This document shows positions 18,124 to 25,791 of a stretch of DNA of 64,000 bases, in pieces. The position numbers and the translations under genes were made by a program. Numbering within the stretch: position 1 is the stretch's first letter; each line of letters opens with the position of its first letter. Source of the DNA: Microbacterium sp. PM5 (lineage in GTDB: Bacteria > Actinomycetota > Actinomycetes > Actinomycetales > Microbacteriaceae). The DNA lies in assembly GCF_003293595.1 (NCBI RefSeq), contig NZ_CP022162.1, positions 1,346,168 to 1,410,167 of the forward strand. Reading direction: 5' to 3'. The notes below the pieces were generated by a model. It was not told where the DNA came from. It ran no database searches and saw nothing but the letters and a program-made list of their open reading frames with translations.

Positions 18124-18387
18124 ATGCTGCAGAATCTGACGGGCTGGCACGCCCTCATCATCCTTGCCGTCGTCGTCCTCCTCTTCGGAGCCGCAAAACT
18201 GCCCGCCCTCGCCCGCAGCATCGGGCAGTCGGTGCGCATTCTGAAGAATGAGACCGCGGCAGAGGCCGGCACGGTGCCCGCCGCGCCGACGGACGTCGCC
18301 GCCGCAGAGCCGCACACCCTCTTATCCGCACCCGCCGCGCCGACCGCGCCGGTGCCCGCGCGCGCAATGCCGGAGCGCGCGTCGTGA
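18124..18387 (+). CDS. tatA: TatA-like translocase subunit
   Basis: An 87-residue protein with one N-terminal helix, then the hallmark hinge FGAAKLPALARSIGQSVRILKNE (Phe-Gly at about residues 21-22) and an amphipathic helix, followed by a disordered Pro/Ala-rich tail. It forms the pore-lining part of the twin-arginine translocase in the cytoplasmic membrane. The start ATG (MLQNLTGW) is preceded by a GAAAGGAAAG-type site. It lies 28 bases after the dioxygenase and overlaps tatC by four bases (GTGA). Confidence 0.9.
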   Translation: MLQNLTGWHALIILAVVVLLFGAAKLPALARSIGQSVRILKNETAAEAGTVPAAPTDVAAAEPHTLLSAPAAPTAPVPARAMPERAS

Positions 18388-19181
18388 CCGCCGCCACCGC
18401 CGCGCGCGGCGCGATGCCGCTCGCGGCTCACGCCCGCGAAGCCCGCACGCGTTCGACCCGCGCGGCGGTGGCTCTGGCGATCGGCATCGCGGCGGGCTTC
18501 CTGCTCTCCGAGCAGATCCTCGCCATCCTGCGCGCCCCCATCGAGCAGATCGCCCAGTCACGCGACGCGAGCCTCAACTACGACAGCATCACGGGCGCGT
18601 TCGACCTCAGGGTGAAGATCGCACTGTTCTCGGGCATCGTTCTGTCGAGCCCGGTGTGGCTGTTCGAACTGTTCGCGTACGTCTCCCCCGGGCTCACGCG
18701 GCGCGAGCGCCGGTACACGTTCTCCTCTGCCGCGTGCGCCATCGTGCTGTTCGCGGCGGGGAGCGCGTTCGGCGTGCTGCTGTTCCCGCACATGGTGGAG
18801 GTTCTCGCCGGTTTCGCCTCCGACCAGGACAGTTCGATCCTCAATGCCGGGTACTACGTCGACTTCGTCCTCAAGCTGGTCGTCGCCTTCGGAGTGGCGT
18901 TCGTCCTTCCGGTTCTGCTCGTCCTGCTCAACACTCTCGGTGCCCTGTCGGCGCGCACCATCCGTCGTCAGTGGCGCATCGCCGTCGTCACCATCGCCGT
19001 GTTCAGTGCGGTGGTCACCCCCGCCGCCGACGTGCTGTCGATGTTCCTGGTCGCCGCTCCCATGTCGATGCTGTACGGCGCGGCGGTGCTGGTCACATCG
19101 ATCGCCGATCGCCGCAGGGCCGGGCGAGCGATCACCCCGTCACGCCCCCGCCGCGAAGGAGCCCTCGCATGTTCGGGCTGA
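18384..19181 (+). CDS. tatC: TatC-like translocase core, divergent
   Basis: A 265-residue six-helix membrane protein starting at a GTG. It keeps the N-terminal cytoplasmic phrase HAREARTRS (the HLxELRxR region), RAPIEQ, and LFELFAYVSPGLTRRERRYT with the conserved glutamate. It loses several residues strongly conserved in TatC as I recall them: the helix-4 glutamate after FGVAF (here FGVAFVLPV), and the last-helix pair, where TPAADVLSMFLVAAPM has Met in place of Gln and SMLYGA lacks the FE. TatC binds the RR motif of substrates. These losses suggest a paralogue specialised for one cargo. Confidence 0.85.
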   Translation: MTAATAARGAMPLAAHAREARTRSTRAAVALAIGIAAGFLLSEQILAILRAPIEQIAQSRDASLNYDSITGAFDLRVKIALFSGIVLSSPVWLFELFAYVSPGLTRRERRYTFSSAACAIVLFAAGSAFGVLLFPHMVEVLAGFASDQDSSILNAGYYVDFVLKLVVAFGVAFVLPVLLVLLNTLGALSARTIRRQWRIAVVTIAVFSAVVTPAADVLSMFLVAAPMSMLYGAAVLVTSIADRRRAGRAITPSRPRREGALACSG

Positions 19182-19756
19182 CGTTTGAGAAGCTCCTCGT
19201 CGTCCTCCTCATCGCCACGGTGCTGCTCGGCCCGACGCGACTGCCGGCGTATACGCGCCGGTTCGCCGCGTTCGTGCGCGCCCTGCGCTCGCACGTAGAC
19301 GCGGCGAGCGCCCGCATCGAGACGGAGACGGGTGTCAGCGCGGCGCAGTGGCGCGCCCTCGATCCGCGCCAGTACGACCCGAGGACGATCATCCGCGAGG
19401 CGCTGGAGGTCTCACCCACGCCCGGCGATGCCGCCGTCTCGGCTCCGAGTTCCGCCGAGCGCCCTGTGAGCGGGCCTCCGACCGAACTCGAGCTCCCGGC
19501 GCCAGCGCTCGCCGTGCAGCTCTCGGACGAAGAGCTCCTCCGCATCAGGCCCGGCCAGCGCTACCTCGTCATCGGCGGATCGGCGCACCCGGTGCGCGTC
19601 GCCATCGACGAGCTTCCCGACGGTCATCCGGCGCGCCTCGCCGCCCAGCCGCTGCGCGAGCCCGATGAGGCCATCACGGCGTCGGCATCAGAATCGGGCT
19701 CGGCTACCGCGCACGCGGCGTCGCAGGCCCCGGTCCTCTCGACCTCCGACACCTGA
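19169..19756 (+). CDS. TatB-like subunit with long C-terminal tail
   Basis: A 195-residue protein whose ATG lies inside the end of tatC (13-base overlap). The first 20 residues form a helix (FEKLLVVLLIATVLLGP), then the TatA/B motif GPTRLPAYTRRFAAFVRAL and a charged amphipathic helix. The remaining 120 residues are acidic and Ala/Pro-rich, with a more ordered block RIRPGQRYLVIGGSAHPVRVAIDELP that has no known match. By position and length it is the TatB equivalent, though a second TatA cannot be excluded. Confidence 0.75.
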   Translation: MFGLTFEKLLVVLLIATVLLGPTRLPAYTRRFAAFVRALRSHVDAASARIETETGVSAAQWRALDPRQYDPRTIIREALEVSPTPGDAAVSAPSSAERPVSGPPTELELPAPALAVQLSDEELLRIRPGQRYLVIGGSAHPVRVAIDELPDGHPARLAAQPLREPDEAITASASESGSATAHAASQAPVLSTSDT

Positions 19757-19849
19757 CGACGTTCGGCGGTGCGGAGTCTGGCAGGAATACGACGAGGCTC
19801 GGCGGGCGGCAGCATCCGCCCTGCGCGTCGGTGTCGGGAGACTGGATCA

Positions 19850-20458
19850 ATGCACCTCACCGATTTCCGCGCACCCGACACGTTGGCTGCGCGCGGAGCA
19901 CTCGAACTCGCCCGCCAGTACCAGTCGCCTGCGATCACGGCGCACGCGCTGCGGTCCTGGATCTGGGCCGAGGCGTTCGCGCGCATCGACGGTCTCGGCG
20001 AGGTGGACCACGAGCTTCTCTACGTCGCCGCCGTGCTTCACGACATCGGCACGGTGACCGCGTTCGACAACCACACGATCTCGTACGAGCACGCCGGCGG
20101 TCACGTCGGTGTCGCCCTCACCGCCGGGGCGGGGTGGCCGGCGGAACGACGCGAACGTGTGCTCGAGGTGATCGTGCGCCACAACTGGCCGCGGGTCGAT
20201 CCGGCGATGGATGCCGAGGGCTATCTCTTGGAGGTCGCGACCGGTCTCGACATCTCGGGCGCACGCCCCGAGGCGCTTCCCGAGGCGTTCCGACGCGAGG
20301 TGCTCTCGGTCTACCCGCGCGGCACGCTGGCCGCGGAGTTCGGGGCGTGCGTGATCGATCAGGCCGCGCGCAAACCCGACACCGCGGCACGACGACTCGT
20401 CGACGGTGGCGTCATCGAAAAGCTCGCGGACAATCCACTGGAGCGACTGCCGGTCTGA
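19850..20458 (+). CDS. HD-domain hydrolase (cyanamide hydratase-like)
   Basis: A 202-residue soluble HD-fold protein from the ATG at 19850 with a GGGAGA-type site. The metal-binding residues are in AAVLHDIG (His64-Asp65), preceded by the histidine of ITAHALRSW and followed by SYEHAGGHVG and IVRHNWP. The overall arrangement resembles the cyanamide-hydratase/HD family rather than a phosphodiesterase of cyclic nucleotides. The substrate is unknown. The 93-base gap before it holds a small 6-base-pair hairpin (19804-19821) that could end the Tat operon. Confidence 0.75.
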   Translation: MHLTDFRAPDTLAARGALELARQYQSPAITAHALRSWIWAEAFARIDGLGEVDHELLYVAAVLHDIGTVTAFDNHTISYEHAGGHVGVALTAGAGWPAERRERVLEVIVRHNWPRVDPAMDAEGYLLEVATGLDISGARPEALPEAFRREVLSVYPRGTLAAEFGACVIDQAARKPDTAARRLVDGGVIEKLADNPLERLPV

Positions 20459-20489
20459 CCACAGGCCCGCGCCAGAGGGTGCGGATCGG

Positions 20490-20972
20490 TCAGCGCGGGA
20501 CGAGCAGGTCGCGGCCGAAGCAGACCGACAGCTCCGACCCGGCATACGACCCGAACAGCGGGATGGGCGCGTAGCCCTCGCGCTGGTAGAAACGGATCGC
20601 ATCGGGCTGCGCCGTACCGGTCTCCAGCACGAGACGTCGGGCACCGAGGAGACGAGCTTGCTCCTCCAACTCGCGAAGCACCGCGCTGGCGACCCCGGAG
20701 CCACGAACCGACGGCGCCGCGTACATGCGCTTGATCTCCACGACGCCGGGGCCGAGGATGTCGTCGGGCAACGGGCGAAGTCCGCCACAGGCCACCGGCG
20801 CACCCTCCTGATCACGCGCCACGACGAAGACCGGCACGTCCGCGGCCGACGGCGTCGCACCCGGTTCGTGATCGTCGGAACCGTAGCGCGCGTCGAGCTC
20901 CTGGCGCTGGGCCCGTCGCAGGAGGTCGGCGTCGGGGTCGTCGAACGGAGTGAGCGCGAGAGCCCAGGGCAT
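20490..20972 (-). CDS. GNAT-family N-acetyltransferase
   Basis: A 160-residue acetyltransferase. The acetyl-CoA loop is RGSGVASAVLRELEEQ (Q/RxxGxG/A type, about residues 87-95), followed by the strand LVLETGTAQPDAIRFYQREGYAPIP, which is the usual GNAT ending. The acceptor is not known. Read in the same direction as the NmrA-like gene upstream and convergent with the HD gene. Confidence 0.85.
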   Translation of the reverse strand: MPWALALTPFDDPDADLLRRAQRQELDARYGSDDHEPGATPSAADVPVFVVARDQEGAPVACGGLRPLPDDILGPGVVEIKRMYAAPSVRGSGVASAVLRELEEQARLLGARRLVLETGTAQPDAIRFYQREGYAPIPLFGSYAGSELSVCFGRDLLVPR

Positions 20973-21063
20973 GGAGGCCTTTCGTCAGCCGCAGAGCGGC
21001 GGTCGCACGCTCCGAAGAACATTCTGGCCGATGGCGTCACCGCACGACGGCGAGCGGCTGGGC

Positions 21064-21900
21064 TCAGCGGAAGAGGTCCACATTGTCGCGGACCCAGGTG
21101 CGGAAGGATCGCGCAGGGCGACCGGTGATGCGCGTGTACTCGTCGGAGATGTCCGGCACCGCACCCACGGCTTCGCGCCAGTCCTTGATGATCTGACGGA
21201 CCCACGGCTCCGGCACGTGCGGGGACAACATCGCAGCCGCTTCTTCTTCCGTCTGCTCGACGACGACCAGGTCCCGCCCGATCTCAGCGCCGATGACGGC
21301 GACCTGCTCGCGCAGGCTGAGCCGCGCGGGGCCGGAGAGCACGGGGGCGCCACCGATCAAGGCGTCGGAGGTCAGCGCCGCGACGGCGACATCCGCGATA
21401 TCCGCCTCGTGAATCGGCGCTTGCACCGCATCCGGGTAGGGAAAGGCGACCGCGCCGTCCGACGCGATGCCCCACCTCCAGCGCGCGGCGTTGCTTGCGA
21501 ACCCGCCCGGACGCACGAAGGTGTAGTCGACGCCCGATTCGCGGATCGCTCGCTCGACGCCCAGGAACCTCGAGGCGTTGAAGTCACTGCTCGCGTCCGG
21601 AGACGTGACGGAGGAGGACGACAGCAGCACGACATGACGCACCCCCGACGCCGCGACCTCGAGAGCCACCGCCTCGGGGTCGTCGACATCCGCGTAGAGG
21701 AAGACCCGCTCCGCTCCCGACAGGGCAGCACCGAGCGAGCGCGGATCGTTCAGGTCGGCGGCCGCCACCGGCACCCCGGGCGGCACCACGAGCGCGTCGG
21801 GGCGACGGCTCGTCGCCCGCACATCGACCCCACGTTCGCGCAGGCCGGCGAGCACCGCTCCCCCGACCGCGCCGCTGGCACCGAAAACCACGACCGTCAT
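21064..21900 (-). CDS. NmrA-like NAD(P)-binding oxidoreductase (atypical SDR)
   Basis: A 278-residue protein with an N-terminal GASGAVGGAVLAGL nucleotide-binding loop (about residues 8-14), VLLSSSSVTSPD and RPGGFASNAARWRWGI in the NmrA/quinone oxidoreductase-2 style. The catalytic tyrosine/lysine pair of classical SDRs is absent, as expected for this subfamily, which often senses redox state or reduces quinones. It is divergent from a TetR gene, with a double palindrome between their starts, so it is the likely target of that repressor. Confidence 0.8.
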   Translation of the reverse strand: MTVVVFGASGAVGGAVLAGLRERGVDVRATSRRPDALVVPPGVPVAAADLNDPRSLGAALSGAERVFLYADVDDPEAVALEVAASGVRHVVLLSSSSVTSPDASSDFNASRFLGVERAIRESGVDYTFVRPGGFASNAARWRWGIASDGAVAFPYPDAVQAPIHEADIADVAVAALTSDALIGGAPVLSGPARLSLREQVAVIGAEIGRDLVVVEQTEEEAAAMLSPHVPEPWVRQIIKDWREAVGAVPDISDEYTRITGRPARSFRTWVRDNVDLFR

Positions 21901-21933
21901 GGCGACCTCTTCTCCTGATCGGCTCGCACATTG

Positions 21934-21959
21934 CGAACACTGTTCGCGAACAATGTTCG
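21934..21959. promoter_or_regulatory. Two abutting 13-base palindromes, likely TetR operator
   Basis: CGAACACTGTTCG (21934-21946) is followed directly by CGAACAATGTTCG (21947-21959). Each is a perfect palindrome with a single central base. They lie between the divergent NmrA-like and TetR genes, 34 and 40 bases from the start codons, as expected for an autoregulated TetR operator pair. Confidence 0.75.
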
Positions 21960-21998
21960 TCTAGAACAGCGATCGCGTCAAGTCGCTACTCTCAAGAC

Positions 21999-22709
21999 AT
22001 GTCCTCACGCGCGGAACCCACCTCCCGGCGGACCCGACCCGCGAAAGCCCCGTTGTCGCGGCGGTCGATCCTCGAGGCGACGATGGCACTCATCCGCGAA
22101 CGCGGCGTCGAGGCGGTGTCGTTGCGCGACGTCGCGAAGGCCGTGGATACCGGAGCGGCATCGCTTTATGCGTACTTCGAGAATCGCGACGTGCTGCTCG
22201 AACACGCGCTCGACGACGCCTACGGCCGCGTGCCACTGGTGGCAGCCGTGGACGGAGACTGGCGGGCCGCCCTGGCCGCCACCATCACCAACACGATCGC
22301 CACGCTCGAGAGCTACCCCGGCTTGGGCGCGGTGGCGCTGGGGCCCATTCCCACCCATCCCGGGGCGCTGCGACTGGCCGAGCACGAACTCGCTCTGATG
22401 GAGATCGGCGGTGTGGAGCCCAAGACCGCCGCGTTGGCAGTCGACCTCATTGCGCAGTTCGCGGCAGCCACGGCAGTCGAGGGCACCGGGCGACGGCGCC
22501 TGATGCGCGCCGACCATCAGCGCACCGAGGCCACGTCGGCCTACGCGAACGCAGACACGCAGCAGTTCCCTCGCGCGTCGGCACTCGCGACCGCGTTGAC
22601 AGACGCCGATGAGCGCTCACGACGCGACTTCGCGATCGAGGTCATCCTCGGCGGCCTGGTGCACGTGTCGTCCACCGGTCACCTTCGTCAGCGGCCGTCA
22701 CAGCGCTGA
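21999..22709 (+). CDS. TetR-family transcriptional regulator
   Basis: A 236-residue regulator. The helix-turn-helix is at about residues 25-65 (ILEATMALIRERGVEAVSLRDVAKAVDTGAASLYAYFENRDVLLEHAL order), with an unrelated ligand-binding C-terminal part. It starts at an ATG 40 bases from the double palindrome, which is its likely operator, and it probably represses the divergent NmrA-like oxidoreductase gene and itself. The 3' end overlaps the end of the convergent dehydrogenase gene by about 12 bases. Confidence 0.85.
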   Translation: MSSRAEPTSRRTRPAKAPLSRRSILEATMALIRERGVEAVSLRDVAKAVDTGAASLYAYFENRDVLLEHALDDAYGRVPLVAAVDGDWRAALAATITNTIATLESYPGLGAVALGPIPTHPGALRLAEHELALMEIGGVEPKTAALAVDLIAQFAAATAVEGTGRRRLMRADHQRTEATSAYANADTQQFPRASALATALTDADERSRRDFAIEVILGGLVHVSSTGHLRQRPSQR

Positions 22710-23633
22710 CGGCGGGATGACACGAGGAGCCGCTCCGGCGTCAGCGGGCGCGCGTCCGTCGGCGCGCGCCTCGAGAGCACCGATCACGCCGATCATGTCG
22801 AGCGCTCCCCGGCCCTCGACGACCGCGCTCTCGTAGAGCTCGCGGCTGGCCGTGATGAGCGGGTGGGCGGAGCCGGCCGCGTCCGCCGCCGCCTCGGCGA
22901 GCCGCGCGTTCTTGAGCACGTCGGCGATCGCCGCCTGCGCCGTCAGGTCGCCCTCGGTCAGTTTCTGCGCCTTACCCCGCGATACGACCGACGCCATGGG
23001 TCCGGCGTCGAGCACGTCGCGCAGAATGCTCGCGTCGACGCCGGCGCGTTCGGCGAAGTGGAAGGTCTCTGCCAGACCCGTGACCATCGTGATGAGAAAG
23101 GTGTTCACCGCCAGCTTCATCGACAGCGCCGCGGGGATCGCGCCGCATCGGAAGACCTGGCCGCACATGGCGGCGACGACCGGTTCGACGTGGGCGACGG
23201 CATCCGCCTCTCCCGCGAGCATCCCGACCAGCGTGCCCTCGATCGCCGGGCCCCGGGACCCCGAAACCGGCGCCTCGACATAGCGCCCGGCGGCGGACCG
23301 TACCTCGCGCGCGAGCTCCTGCGAGAACGCGGTCGTGAACGTCCCCATCTGCACGATCGTGCGGTCGGCGACGAGGTGCGCGAAGGCGTCCGTTCCCCGG
23401 CCGAGCACCGCGTCGACCGCCGCCTCGTCACGGAGCATCAGGACGACCGTCTCAGCCTCCGCGAACACGCCCGCAACGTCCGTGGCGACGCGCGCACCCC
23501 GGGCTGCGAGCTCGTCCGCGGGACCGGCCGATCGCGCCCACACGACGACGTCGTATCCCGCGCGCACGAGGTTGGTCGCCATCGGCACTCCCATGATGCC
23601 GAGACCGATGAAACCGATGCTGCGATCAGTCAT
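22698..23633 (-). CDS. 3-hydroxyisobutyrate dehydrogenase-like NAD(P)-dependent oxidoreductase
   Basis: A 311-residue beta-hydroxyacid dehydrogenase. The dinucleotide loop is GFIGLGIMGVPMATNL (Gly10, Gly12, Gly15), the substrate loop is EAPVSGSRGPAIEGTL and the catalytic lysine is in SMKLAVNTFL. Members reduce or oxidise small beta-hydroxy acids such as tartronate semialdehyde or 3-hydroxyisobutyrate; the substrate here is unknown. Its start overlaps the stop of the MarR gene by four bases, so the two form an operon and are likely under MarR control. Confidence 0.85.
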   Translation of the reverse strand: MTDRSIGFIGLGIMGVPMATNLVRAGYDVVVWARSAGPADELAARGARVATDVAGVFAEAETVVLMLRDEAAVDAVLGRGTDAFAHLVADRTIVQMGTFTTAFSQELAREVRSAAGRYVEAPVSGSRGPAIEGTLVGMLAGEADAVAHVEPVVAAMCGQVFRCGAIPAALSMKLAVNTFLITMVTGLAETFHFAERAGVDASILRDVLDAGPMASVVSRGKAQKLTEGDLTAQAAIADVLKNARLAEAAADAAGSAHPLITASRELYESAVVEGRGALDMIGVIGALEARADGRAPADAGAAPRVIPPSAL

Positions 23634-24178
23634 CCGATTGCTCCGCCGCGCGGCGAGGTCGCGTTTTCCATCGCGGCGGGGTCGGCGGTACAGGTGATGC
23701 TGCCATCGGCGGTGACCGCGAGCCGCTTCTCGGGGTCGAGGGTGCTCAGGATGCCGAGCGACAGTGCCGCCAGCTGGTCGACGCCGTCATCGTCGAGGCC
23801 GTCGAGGACCATGCGCCTCACGGCATTCGCGTACAGCGCCGCACTGTCGAGGTAGACCGTCTCGCCGGCCGCGGTGAGCACCGCGTTGGTCGCACGGCCG
23901 TCCTGTTCGCAGGGCGCGCGCAGCACCAGGTCTTTGCGCTCCAGGCTCGTGACGACGCGCGAGAGGCGGGCGAGGGTCGCGTTGGTGCGCGAGGCGAGGG
24001 CGCTCAGGCGCAGGCGGTGGTCGTCGGCTTCGTAGAGCGCTTCGAGCAAAGTGAACTCGAAAGACGTGATGCCCGCGGGCGCCAGCTGCTTGTCGAGCGC
24101 GGTGGGCAGCAGCTCCAAAAGCGCGTGCAGGCGCGCCACGGCGACACGCTGGGCGTGGGTGAGTGCCGAGCCGGTCAT
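23630..24178 (-). CDS. MarR-family transcriptional regulator
   Basis: A 182-residue winged-helix regulator with the DNA-binding part around residues 45-110 (ITSFEFTLLEALYEADDHRLRLSALASRTNATLARLSRVVTSLERKDLVLR order, with a wing at CEQDGRATNAVLTAAG). It precedes the dehydrogenase gene with a four-base overlap and is divergent from the NADPH-dependent reductase gene, with two palindromes between them. MarR proteins usually repress their own promoter and a divergent enzyme gene until a small aromatic or an oxidant binds. Confidence 0.85.
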   Translation of the reverse strand: MTGSALTHAQRVAVARLHALLELLPTALDKQLAPAGITSFEFTLLEALYEADDHRLRLSALASRTNATLARLSRVVTSLERKDLVLRAPCEQDGRATNAVLTAAGETVYLDSAALYANAVRRMVLDGLDDDGVDQLAALSLGILSTLDPEKRLAVTADGSITCTADPAAMENATSPRGGAIG

Positions 24179-24198
24179 GGAAGCAATCTACCGTATTA

Positions 24199-24245
24199 GT
24201 TGTATCTACAACGGATTGAGGCTATCGTTTTGCTTGTAGGTACAA
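24199..24245. promoter_or_regulatory. Two MarR-type operators in a divergent promoter
   Basis: GTTGTATCTACAAC (24199-24212) and TTGTAGGTACAA (24234-24245) share the half-site TTGTA/TACAA with a two-base centre and are 34 bases apart, centre to centre. On the plus strand a possible -35 (TTGTAT, 24200) overlaps the first, and a -10 like TATCGT (24223-24228) lies 17 bases on, just before the second. MarR bound to both would block the divergent promoters. Confidence 0.7.
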
Positions 24246-24259
24246 CCAAAGGAGACATC

Positions 24260-24838
24260 ATGACGACGTTCAGCATCATCGGCACCGGCACCATGGCCAA
24301 CGCGATCGGCGGCGTTCTCGCCGACGGCGGCAGCAGCGTCACGTACATCGCGAAGGACGAGGTCGGCACCGCCGAACTGTCGGGCGACGTGGTCGTGCTC
24401 GCCGTGCCCTACCCCGCCGTTGCGGGCATCATCGCCGCGTACGGCGACCGGTTCGACGGCAAGACCGTCGTCGACATCAGCAACCCGCTCGACTTCGAGA
24501 CCTTCGATTCGCTGACCGTCCCGGTCGGCAGCTCGGCCGCGGCCGAGATCCAGGCGAAGCTCCCGAATGCCCACGTGCTCAAGGCGTTCAACACGACGTT
24601 CGCCGGCACCCTCGTCGGCAAGACCATCGGGGGCCTTCCCACCACCGTGCTCATCGCCGGCGATGACGCCACCGCCAAGCAGGCGCTCGCCGCCGCGGTC
24701 GAGGCCGGTGGCGTCACCGCGATCGACGCCGGCTCCCTGTCGCGCGCGCACGAGCTCGAGGCCATCGGCTTCTTGCAGCTCACCCTCGCCGCGAGCGAGA
24801 AGATCTCCTGGACCGGCGGCTTCGCCGTCGCCCGCTGA
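24260..24838 (+). CDS. NADPH-dependent F420 reductase-like oxidoreductase
   Basis: A 192-residue one-domain NAD(P)-binding protein from the ATG at 24260 with an AAAGGAG site. The dinucleotide loop is SIIGTGTMANAIGGVLAD at about residues 5-20 and the next block DVVVLAVPYPAVAGII and VDISNPLDF match the NpdG/F420-reductase and ProC-like fold. It lacks the C-terminal domain of F420 reductases from methanogens but is of the same length as actinobacterial 'NADPH-dependent F420 reductase-like' proteins. Hydride acceptor unknown. It is controlled by the divergent MarR, judging by the two operators. Confidence 0.8.
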   Translation: MTTFSIIGTGTMANAIGGVLADGGSSVTYIAKDEVGTAELSGDVVVLAVPYPAVAGIIAAYGDRFDGKTVVDISNPLDFETFDSLTVPVGSSAAAEIQAKLPNAHVLKAFNTTFAGTLVGKTIGGLPTTVLIAGDDATAKQALAAAVEAGGVTAIDAGSLSRAHELEAIGFLQLTLAASEKISWTGGFAVAR

Positions 24839-24869
24839 CCGCATTCGAGACCCAGACGTGGAGATCCCC

Positions 24870-25763
24870 ATGGACACGCTCAACCCCGCGACGACGATGG
24901 ACGCCGTCACGCTCCGTGTCGGCGACCTCGAGACGATGTCGTCGTACTACGCAGGGGCGCTGGCACTCACTCCCCTCGAGGAGCGTACGCAGGGACGTGA
25001 GGTGCACCGCGTGCTGGGGCGCGGAACGGTACCGATGGTGAAACTGGTGCACACACCCGACCTGCCGGGTGTCGATCCCCGACAGGCGGGCCTGTACCAC
25101 ACCGCCTTTCTCTTCGACGATGAGGCGAGCCTGGCGGCGACCGTCTATCGCGCCGCACAGAACCCGACGAGCCGGTTCGCAGGATCGAGCGATCACTTCG
25201 TCAGCGAGGCGTTCTACTTCACCGACCCCGAGGGCAACGGCATCGAGCTGTACCGGGATCGCCCGCGCAGCCAGTGGAAGTACGACGACGGTGAGATCTT
25301 CATGACCACGCAGTACCTCGATCCGCGCGCGTATCTCCAACAGCACCTCACGCAGGAGGCCCTGGATGCCGCGGCGCAGCACGCCGGACGCGTCGGACAC
25401 GTGCACCTTCAGGTCGGCGACGTCGCCGCGGCGCGGACGTTCTACGTCGACGCGCTGGGGTTCGAGTCGACCGCCACGGGGGTTCCCGGAGCCCTGTTCG
25501 CGTCGGCCGGCGGGTACCACCACCACATCGCCATGAACACGTGGCATTCCGCGGGCGCGGGCCCGCGCGCGGCGAGCCTGGGGCTCGGGGATGTCGCCGT
25601 CTCGGTGCCGGCGCGCGAAGACCTCGATGCGCTCGCGGAGCGGTTGTCCATCCGCGGCATCCCGTTCTCCGACGACGGTCGCGCCGTGCGCGTCAGCGAT
25701 CCGTGGGGCACGCAGGTGACGGTCGCGGCGACCGCTGCGAGTGCAGATGACCTGCTGGGCTGA
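24870..25763 (+). CDS. Two-domain VOC-family (catechol 2,3-dioxygenase-like) protein
   Basis: A 297-residue protein with two vicinal-oxygen-chelate modules, about residues 5-140 and 165-290. The first has LRVGDLETMSSYYAGALAL, GLYHTAFLF and a metal glutamate in DPEGNGIELYRDRP; the second has HVHLQVGDVAAARTFYVDALGFE, and the His-rich GGYHHHIAMNTW. This resembles CatE/YfiE-type catechol 2,3-dioxygenase-like proteins, probably Fe(II) dependent. The ATG at 24870 has a GGAG site; a GTG four codons upstream is also in frame. Runs in an operon with the F420 reductase-like gene, 31 bases apart. Confidence 0.8.
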   Translation: MDTLNPATTMDAVTLRVGDLETMSSYYAGALALTPLEERTQGREVHRVLGRGTVPMVKLVHTPDLPGVDPRQAGLYHTAFLFDDEASLAATVYRAAQNPTSRFAGSSDHFVSEAFYFTDPEGNGIELYRDRPRSQWKYDDGEIFMTTQYLDPRAYLQQHLTQEALDAAAQHAGRVGHVHLQVGDVAAARTFYVDALGFESTATGVPGALFASAGGYHHHIAMNTWHSAGAGPRAASLGLGDVAVSVPAREDLDALAERLSIRGIPFSDDGRAVRVSDPWGTQVTVAATAASADDLLG

Positions 25764-25791
25764 GGCCGTCGCGTGACGCCTCGACGCCACC

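Noticed and set aside
20452..20463. GGTCTGACCACA, a 12-base match to part of the adhE palindrome
   Set aside because: It spans the stop codon of the HD gene between convergent genes, not a promoter, and the palindrome is broken by one base; likely chance.
21934..21959. CGAACAnTGTTCG resembles a Gram-positive LexA (SOS) box
   Set aside because: LexA boxes are CGAAC-N4-GTTCG (14 bases); these are 13 bases with a one-base centre, and the flanking genes are a TetR and an oxidoreductase, so a TetR operator is the simpler reading.
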